Shown here: in pieces, positions 58,001-64,000 of the stretch
Layout: the number at the start of each line of letters is the position of its first letter
How positions within the stretch are numbered: position 1 is the first letter of the stretch
Origin: Cydia pomonella
Lineage: Eukaryota; Arthropoda; Insecta; Lepidoptera; Tortricidae
Reading direction: 5' to 3'
NCBI RefSeq assembly: GCF_033807575.1
Contig: NC_084706.1
Location: 20,684,725 to 20,748,724, forward strand
Length of the DNA stretch: 64,000 nt
Program-made: the position numbers and the translations under genes
The notes under the pieces: model-generated
The model's input: the letters and a program-made list of their open reading frames with translations, nothing else
Database searches by the model: none
Told to the model about the DNA's origin: nothing

Positions 58001-61000
58001 ACATACATATGGCCTTTTAGATTTTCGGCATACGACATAGTTACCTAATGTGCTAATAATCGCACCATATATACCTACTGTAAAATATATTATCATCGAT
58101 ATTATATATTCTTTTATAAAATTTTCTTGGTTTTTTCTACAACAGGACAATTGGATCCTTGGTGCATTTGCTGAAATCCTCCCTTGGTTCCGGCATCCTG
58201 GCGATGCCGAACGCTTTCAAAAACGCGGGTCTTGCAGCTGGCGCCCTTGGCACTATAATCGTTGGGTTCATCTGTACACACTGTGTTTATATATTGGTAA
58301 GTTTTATCGTATAAAATCGTTGTATCGCGTAAATGAAAACACCAGTAGGTTATATCGAAGTGGTAAGATCGTCAGCTGGTCACATGAACATGTAAAAAAT
58401 AAGCTCTTTACCTTTTTATGATAGCAAATAATAACAAATCATGGAACTTTGCATGTAGCATTTCATCAACTGAAACGCCTAAAACGCAATAAATGTATTA
58501 CGCAATTTACACATTACGCATACTTTGCGGACATAAAGTGGTAAGGCGCGTATTTTTTACATGTTCATTTTACAGCTGACGGTCTTTCCACCGCGATACA
58601 ACTGGCTGACTGTTTTTTGTATTTAAAACAGCATCTAAACTATCTCATCTGAAAAAGTATCAGCCGGAAGGCGATGAAAGATGAAATATGCTCTTGGCCC
58701 ACGGTCTACAAAGCTCTGCGTACCATGTCGTGCTAGTGACTAAATAAAAGTACGTAAGTTAAATCGTAGAATTTAATATAATATTAAGGTTTTATTCAAA
58801 CAAAAATATTACAAAAAACTAAAGTCTGATGGGAAATCCTTTCTTTTTGTTTTATTTTTCGGGTACGATTGTTTTACATCAGCTACCAACTTTATCAAAA
58901 ACAAGTCCCTAGTGTGCCTTTGGGCTCAGTGTATCAGTTTTCAACAAGTCTGGACCGTAAATGGTTTTAAATTTAGTTAACCTTTAAGTTTTTCGAAATG
59001 ACTATTTGTAGGTGGTTTCTTTTTAAAGTACCTACTTTTATATAAGATTTTTATATTTTTATAATAAATAAATAATATAGGACATTATTACACAAATTAA
59101 CTATTTAAGTCCCACAGTAAGCTCAATAAGGCTTGTGTTGAGGGTACTTAGACAACGATATAATATATAAATATTTATATATACTTAAATACATACAAAA
59201 CACCCATGACTCAGGAACAAATATCCATGCTCATCACACGAATAAATGCCCTTACCAGGATTTGAACCCGGGACCATCGGCTTCATAGGTAGGGCACTAC
59301 CCACTAGGCCAGACCGGTCGTCTCTTTTATATTACATTCGATGTTAATACGAGGAAGAACGTATCCCAAAAATGTCATACATTTTTTGATTGTCCGTTTT
59401 GTTACGGTCGTATAAAGTTGTATCCCATCAAAAACATGACGTTGAAATGAGTTTTTTTTTTTTTTGACTTTATTATAGGAATTTAGAGGGCTTCCTCTAT
59501 CTTATCCTAGGAATGACGCCGGGATGTGGGAAGGTGAAATGAGAGCCAAGTTTAATATAAGATAATGCATCGTTTTTGGCTTCGACGGCAAAATAATTGA
59601 GATCTATAGGGGTGCCAAGTTCTAATTCACTTGGGATGTATTTAATTAAAAGTCAGGATTTGACTTGGCCAGTTTTAACTTTTAATGTACAGGCTATTAT
59701 ATTTGTCTATGTTACTTTTCTAAAATTTAGTTGATGCTATAAAAACTAAAATCCTGAACTTTACTTACATCCCAAGTTAACCAGAACTTGGCACTTGCCA
59801 TTTCAAATTTTTGCTATTACAAATTCGAGAGGCGCTTAGTGTATAAATAAAAATAGTTTTTTGGAAACACTGTTTATCTATCTTAGGTTCGCAACCACAC
59901 AAGGATGCTGGAGGTTTGTGATGTTAATTAAGTCAGCCAGTCAAGTCAGTGAGAAAAATCCCGATTTTTAGATGTTTGTATCGTAATACCAAACCGATTG
60001 AGCTATATTCAATATTCATGAAATATGGAGTAAATGAATCAAATTTCATATGTTTGTATTTAATAGATTTTGAGTTACGTAGGGGTCAAAAGTAGCTCCA
60101 AATGGTTCGTTGTTCCATTTGGTACCGCGGCTGCGTGTCAAGACAAGTTTAAAAGAAGAGAACTGCAGTGGCAGCATGGTTCCATTTTTATCGCTTTTTA
60201 CTATGCCCGTCACTTTTGCATTTTAACGCTCTTGTTAGAACGTGACAGACATCGTGACAAATGGTAAAGAGCCGACCATCTTAGCCCTACCTGGTGACGC
60301 AGCGGCTACGGCTGTGTTTTAGGATAAGAACGATCAATCAGTCACTAATTTAATACAACGCTTCAGTAGCCAAACGAATATCGCCTTTTTAATAACAAAA
60401 CAAGTGAGATTTTAAACTCAGAATCGGCTGATTTATACAATATGGTTATTATACTTTTATTTTTAATATTTCAGGTACGGACATCTCAAGAAGTGTGCGT
60501 GGACGCAAAGAAGCCCTCCATGGGGTTCGCTGAGACGTGCGGTGCAGCGTTCCAGTACGGGCCGAAGAAGCTGCGGCCGTGGGCCGGTTTCGTCACGTAA
60601 GTTACGAGTATTTCCATTTATTGTTAATAGCCACGGACACGGCTGTCAACCAAGCTTTCAACTACTACGACTGTGGTGGATTTCAAATGAAATTTGGTTA
60701 TCACCCACACGACCTAGTATGCTGTACCGTGTAGTAACATGGTTCAAAACCACCAGTTAGAAGCTTGGTATTACGCCCTTCATTCGACTGCACTATTGCC
60801 CGACTATGCATAGCATAAAGGTTAGATTCGGATGGAGACTGCAGCAACGCTACTGTTGGAACAATACTGCCGTAGCTTTGACGAGGGTGATCTCACTGCC
60901 AATTTCCAAAATCTTTGCTGCATTGCTGTTGCAATTAAAACTTTCAGTCCATCCCTCATTTTATATTTTATATTAAGTTCTAAAACATCCGACGGTGGAC

Positions 61001-64000
61001 GGCGTTATCCCCGTGGTCTCCTAAATCGTCGTAATGGTCGTGGTTTCGTGGTCCAAATTCAGAACTTAATACGCGATTAAGTCCCGTTCTTTAATTTCAT
61101 AATGTGCAAAAATCGTGAACGTTTAAATCAGCTGTAATGCAGTCCTTTTGATTGTTAACTCCCTAAAATTTTACTGGGAACGTTTTATACGGATTCCATT
61201 CAAGATTTTTTTGTTTCAATAAAATCTTATTCAATGTTCCAGGACGGTTGTGGACTATGCCCTAACAGTGACTTACCTTGCGGCGCTCTGTGTCTACATT
61301 GTGTTTATTGCTGAAAATTTCAAAGAGGTAAGTGTATCCGTAATTATTTACATAGAACCAAAGAGAATTTGAAATAAAGGTGGATTGTCAAAAAAAACTT
61401 TGTAGCCACATTAAATTTACTGCCATCTTTCGAAACATGATTAAAACTTTTAGAACGCTATTTGACTTTGATCCTTATTATTTCACTGATATGTGTTGAA
61501 TTTGTTAAAAATCAAAAAGTGACGCGATTTAATTGATCAAAGGCGACATCTTTTCGAGTGATGGCGCCATAGCCTTTAGGTTGTACCCGGTAAAATGGCG
61601 AAACGATATGGGGCGTTTCCTTTTCCAGTACGTACGCTTTTAATCATGTGTCGAAAGGTGGCAGTAAACTTACGTGGCTACAAAGTTTTCCTTGACAATA
61701 CACTTTTATTTCTAATTCTCTTTGATATAACAAATAAACCTTTTCAGCACACCAGCTCATAAAATCTCTCTTTATTGATCAAACATTAATAAAATGTTGC
61801 ATATTATCCACAAGAGTGGCAAAGTTATTTCATGCTTTTGTTTCCTCGATGTAGAATTGAAGTGATGATTTGAATTGGAATCGTTAAATTGGATTTGATT
61901 CGTAATAGTTTACAAATAAATAAAGTCCCAGTGAACGCATTGGTGTGGTGAAAAATGTAGTGCTTCACTGAGTAGCAGAGTTTGTTTAACTCTCGTGCCT
62001 TGAAACTCTAGCACGTGGTGCAATTCTAAAATCGTTCTCTTGCTCGAATATCAATATTTGCACGAGGGGTTAAACAACAACTTTGCTCTCTTGAAAACAG
62101 ATAACTATTTTTTATTTCCAGGTTAATAAGTTGCTGCACTTATCTGCAAAGCAATATAGATCGTGTCATTCACGAAGACGCGTGCTTTCACTCGTAATGT
62201 CATGTAATTAAAGGTTAAATTTGACAAATCTGCGCGTCATCGTGGAAGACACGAACTATAGTAACTTAAATATGACATTCGATGGCAAATGCAGCTGCAT
62301 TACTGTTACGTCATTACAATTTATTAAAAGTAAAGATATGTTATTCGCGTTCCAAAATTGAAGCGCTTATCTTGTGACAAATTGTACATGTTGCCTTTAG
62401 TCGCACCGGTAAGCAAGAAATGTGCACGTCCTAACGAGTTTACCGATAGAGAAAGAGACAAGCTCATGTTTAACAACGAGTATGAAAAAGATTAATGGAA
62501 TGCGAAAAATCAATCATAAATGGCATATTATTTCTTAGGTATACAAATATAAATGGAAATGTCGTCATTGTAGCTGCGGTACTGACGCGGGCGCTGTCAT
62601 TGTCATTTTCTTATTAAATGAAATGAGTGACATTCGTTATTGCATTACTGCCGCGATTGGAACGTTCAATGTCACTCTTTTTATTAAGTAAATACAACAA
62701 CGCCGCAGCAATAACACCGCAACAGTAATGTAGCTGCAGTTACTATCCGAATGTGACCTTAACCTGCCGCACTCGTCATCCAAATTTCACCGTACGCGAA
62801 ATAAAACAAAAATCGGCACTTTTGCCGTATTCGTCTATAAATTATCAAAAACGTCTATATATTTTCAAAAAAGAGAAACCTATAAACCTACAATATATTA
62901 TGCTGAAGCGATCGACATCAAAATAGATTTAGTTCGTGAAAACGTTTTCTCTCGAAATGGAATTTCATACAAAAAGTACCGTTATCTCCCTAGGATCGCA
63001 ACACCATTCTTCCCTTATATCATCTAGTTAGTTTGTAGTTCGAATACTCAAACTTCTACAGTGTTTATCGAGATAAACAATAGGATGGAATATTCCGATT
63101 TCCGAGAGTAAATTCGGTTTAAAGATTCTTTATTCTCATAAGAATTTGTACAATTCACTTAAAATGAGAACTTATATATATTCATTTTATTTACATATTC
63201 CATGACACAAAAGGAGCGACAGACACTGATTACAATTACAATAAGCATTTGTTATTATTTTTAGGGGGTAGGTAAGTAGACAACAGTGCGCGTAATACTC
63301 GTACGTAGATCGCTGACGAGAAAACATAGAATGGCCGCGACTAGATGCGCCTATATTATATATTATTTCAAACATTTTTAATTTTAACATAAGGTAGTGT
63401 AAAATATAATTTATTATTTAATTTACATTTTAATTCGGTTCATTGTTATTACTTTCATGACTAGATTTATGTATTACACGTGTTGACATATTTATATTTG
63501 TAACAATCATTCACTAGTATATTTAACTTATTAACAATAATGCTTAGAACTTAGCTTCGACGGATTCTAACAACGATGTCCTATCTTCGTGTCAAAGTAA
63601 CGTAAGTATAGATCGTGTCATTCACGACGAAGCGTGGCTTGAGTCGTATTGTCATCTTATTAAAGGTTAGATTTGACAAATCTGCGCGTCATTGTGGATG
63701 ACACGAAATATAAGGCGTCTCCTTTTCTTGTAGGTACGCTTTTCCTTATATACTTACTTTCAGATAGCTATAGGGCCACATCTCACCCGTAAGGCGGTGT
63801 TCGCATTAAATACAGAACTTCATCCGCTCCGGCGTGCAAGCAATACTACGTATGTGCATAGCGCTGTTTCACTCACACACAGGCACGGTGTACGGATAAC
63901 AGTGTGATAACCACGCAACGTTGTTTCAGGTTCTAGACGAGTACATGCCAAACTACAAGCTGTCTGTAGAGACATACTGCGCTCTGACCCTCGTCCCCTT
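55017..64000 (+). CDS. Proton-coupled amino acid transporter (SLC36/AAAP family), N-terminal part, spliced, runs off the window
   Basis: Six exons join to 599 coding bases (199 codons plus two bases) with matching phases and GTAAGT-type donors. Residues 1-56 form a polar cytoplasmic N-terminus starting MGKGEKKS. Residues 58-82 hold the first membrane segment with the family signature (HLLKSSLGSGILAMPNAF), where the glycine-rich break helps form the substrate site. A second membrane segment follows (about 85-107, ending THCVYIL). Residues 108-148 form a charged loop and 149-175 a third membrane segment. Known members move small neutral amino acids with protons across plasma or lysosomal membranes, and insect members include pathetic. 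The start ATG at 55017 has AAA just before it and a splice acceptor at 55001-55002, so a non-coding leader exon lies upstream, not located here. The rest, normally about 11 membrane segments in 450-480 residues, lies beyond the window. The family is clear; the paralogue and substrate are not. Confidence 0.93.
55676..55779. mobile_element. MITE in transporter intron 1
   Basis: ACGTTGCTGGATTCATCAAT faces ATCGACGAATCCAGCAACAT. About 104 bp. A fragment of the GGTGACATTCGGAT-related family (GCAGCTGCATCACTGCCGC) precedes it at about 55450-55575. Confidence 0.78.
55987..56180 (+). repeat. Left arm of an inverted repeat pair in the transporter gene
   Basis: GGCTTGACACGCAGCCGCGG, then CAAATGGAACAACGAACCAT. 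Its reverse complement lies at 60082-60276; the inner 97 bp differ at only a few positions and the outer part is a CACTTGTCAC-type MITE. Confidence 0.88.
56235..56351 (+). CDS. Transporter exon 2
   Basis: The acceptor TTTTGCAG ends at 56234. The exon encodes the rest of the hydrophilic N-terminus (ADLASNPGFQSTLSLGSKEV, then a segment ending FEHRNVAHPNS). A pre-membrane 'NPFEHR..HP.S' stretch is common in insect SLC36 proteins. It ends with two bases of a codon before GTAAGT at 56352. Confidence 0.9.
56571..56876. mobile_element. 306-bp MITE in transporter intron 2
   Basis: Inverted ends TATACACCGTGGGCTGGTAA and TTACCAGCCCACGGTGTATA, exact over 20 bp. TA-rich flanks. Non-coding. Confidence 0.9.
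57367..57421. repeat. 55-bp hairpin
   Basis: AATAGGAAATTCGCAAC faces GTTGCGAATTGCCTATT with one mismatch. It directly abuts the LINE end at 57425. Confidence 0.8.
57425..58013 (-). pseudogene. CR1/jockey-group LINE, C-terminal end of reverse transcriptase plus 3' UTR
   Basis: The minus frame from 58004 reads LLYKSQVRPHMEYCCHLWAG, RRDFASLCVFYHLYNGMCSE and ELFDMMP, the standard C-terminal region of these polymerases. One frameshift near 57735 moves it to a second frame with HRTARRRQGVHPHTLEAKWS, FKRNFLPRTLQLWNELP and FKKGVYRFLKSRQ, stopping at about 57485. The 3' UTR (GCTTGTTTGCCACCGACGTG) and A tail end at 57425. It lacks the catalytic palm, so it is dead. It lies antisense in transporter intron 2. 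Confidence 0.92.
58146..58296 (+). CDS. Transporter exon 3: membrane segments 1 and 2
   Basis: The acceptor CTACAACAG ends at 58145 and the donor GTAAGT starts at 58297 (phase 0). It carries the family hallmark SLGSGILAMPNAFKNAG followed by a second hydrophobic segment ending HCVYIL. This is the most diagnostic exon in the window. Confidence 0.95.
58330..58715. mobile_element. Diverged relative of the 31390-32050 element, in intron 3
   Basis: GCTGACGGTCTTTCCACCGC, CAGCATCTAAACTATCTCAT and TTTGCATGTAGCATTTCATC correspond to parts of 31390-32050. Outer inverted ends are only partly kept (CCCACGGTCTAC). Confidence 0.7.
59065..59322 (-). mobile_element. tRNA-derived SINE, second family, full length, in intron 3
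   Basis: + strand order: (AAAT)n tail, TATAGGACATTATTACACAA, AATAAGGCTTGTGTTGAGGG, AACACCCATGACTCAGGAAC, B box GGATTTGAACCCGGGACCAT and head CACTAGGCCAGACCGGTCGT. It is the best copy here for defining the family. Confidence 0.87.
59609..59797. mobile_element. MITE in intron 3
   Basis: GGTGCCAAGTTCTAATTCAC and TTGGGATGTA face TACATCCCAAGTTAACCAGA and ACTTGGCAC. About 189 bp. Confidence 0.78.
60082..60276 (-). repeat. Right arm of the inverted repeat pair
   Basis: GGGGTCAAAAGTAGCTCCAA, GTACCGCGGCTGCGTGTCAA, CTGCAGTGGCAGCATGGTTC. It pairs with 55987-56180 across exons 2 and 3. Confidence 0.88.
60475..60596 (+). CDS. Transporter exon 4: loop between segments 2 and 3
   Basis: The acceptor AATATTTCAG ends at 60474 and the donor GTAAGT starts at 60597. 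It encodes VRTSQEVCVDAKKPSMGF and a stretch ending RPWAGFV. This matches the conserved loop of the family (a cysteine-containing start, then 'P..G.AE'). It ends with two bases of a Thr codon. Confidence 0.92.
60822..60960. mobile_element. MITE fragment (GGTGACATTCGGAT-related) in intron 4
   Basis: GGTTAGATTCGGATGGAGAC, TGCAGCAACGCTACTGTTGG and TTTGCTGCATTGCTGTTGCA. A member of the family seen at 21597 and 62560. Confidence 0.6.
61243..61327 (+). CDS. Transporter exon 5: membrane segment 3
   Basis: The acceptor GTTCCAG ends at 61242 and the donor GTAAGT starts at 61328. It encodes a hydrophobic helix (VVDYALTVTYLAALCVYIVF) followed by IAENFKE, as at the third helix of SLC36 proteins. Confidence 0.92.
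61360..61723. mobile_element. 364-bp MITE with about 85-bp inverted ends, in intron 5
   Basis: AAAGAGAATTTGAAATAAAG and AACTTTGTAGCCACATTAAA are mirrored by ACGTGGCTACAAAGTTTTCC and TTTCTAATTCTCTTT. It starts 32 bp after the exon 5 donor. Confidence 0.88.
62155..62260 (+). mobile_element. 106-bp MITE, intact copy, in intron 5
   Basis: TATAGATCGTGTCATTCACG to GGAAGACACGAACTATA. Same family as 20081-20523. Confidence 0.9.
62560..62765. mobile_element. Composite of GGTGACATTCGGAT-related MITE pieces, in intron 5
   Basis: TTACTGCCGCGATTGGAACG and CAGTTACTATCCGAATGTGA. It repeats the internal motifs of 21597 and 26681. The ends are unclear. Confidence 0.6.
62870..63010. repeat. Interspersed repeat, partner of 130-310
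   Basis: CTGAAGCGATCGACATCAAA and CGAAATGGAATTTCATAC in the same order as at 165-255. Lies in intron 5. Confidence 0.6.
63607..63712 (+). mobile_element. 106-bp MITE, second intact copy, in intron 5
   Basis: TATAGATCGTGTCATTCACG to GTGGATGACACGAAATATA. It lies about 220 bp upstream of exon 6. Confidence 0.9.
63930..64000 (+). CDS. Transporter exon 6, partial at window edge
   Basis: The acceptor TTGTTTCAG ends at 63929. The frame reads VLDEYMPNYKLSVETYCALT and continues LVP to the edge: an extracellular loop, then probably the start of helix 4. The exon end lies beyond the window. Confidence 0.9.

Noticed and set aside
1..64000. Bacterial-style defence island, prophage or operon
   Set aside because: The window is intron-bearing, AT-rich insect DNA with eukaryotic transposons; no such genes are present.

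Overview
This is eukaryotic nuclear DNA, AT-rich and crowded with mobile elements, and it looks like a moth or butterfly genome (Lepidoptera). The grounds are the repeat families: a tRNA-derived SINE ending in a GATGAT tail, the abundant element carrying the AGTCGGACTCG motif, the 3' end of a LINE with the GGTGGCAAACAAGCA motif, RTE-type LINE ends with GAAGAAGAAG tails, and many short inverted-repeat elements. Repeat names rest on recall, not on a database search. I cannot name the species. There are no bacterial operons, CRISPR arrays or prophages.

Only one host gene is convincing. It is on the + strand from about 55.0 kb and runs off the right edge. Six spliced exons (55003-55069, 56235-56351, 58146-58296, 60475-60596, 61243-61327, 63930-64000) join in frame with GT..AG borders and encode the first 199 codons of a proton-coupled amino acid transporter (SLC36/AAAP family). 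All its introns carry repeats, including an antisense LINE 3' end and an inverted pair that brackets exons 2 and 3.

Layout. 0-10 kb: SINEs, a 75-bp minisatellite, a 340-bp retroposon with target duplications, and two interspersed repeats. 10.08-12.13 kb: a complete non-autonomous hAT element with a perfect 8-bp duplication. 12.16-15.66 kb: a 109-bp duplication, then a 120-bp satellite array that switches strand at about 13.67 kb. 15.7-20 kb: a LINE remnant and inverted-repeat elements. 20.08-20.52 kb: a MITE split by an RTE LINE end with a perfect 17-bp duplication. 20.73-21.54 and 38.73-39.78 kb: two inverted relatives of one PIF/Harbinger transposon, the second keeping the transposase N-terminus. 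22-28 kb: mostly unassigned sequence plus a perfect hairpin. 29-37 kb: dense repeats, including one with a 5S rRNA-like module and a nested SINE stack. 40-52 kb: more repeats, a LINE fragment containing a 128-bp near-palindrome, and a GC-rich 144-bp insert between 14-bp direct repeats.

Nothing here is a multi-gene system. The most unusual structures are the strand-switching satellite array, the GC-rich structured insert at 49.4 kb, the unnamed 340-bp retroposon, the 5S-chimeric repeat, and the inverted repeats around two transporter exons.
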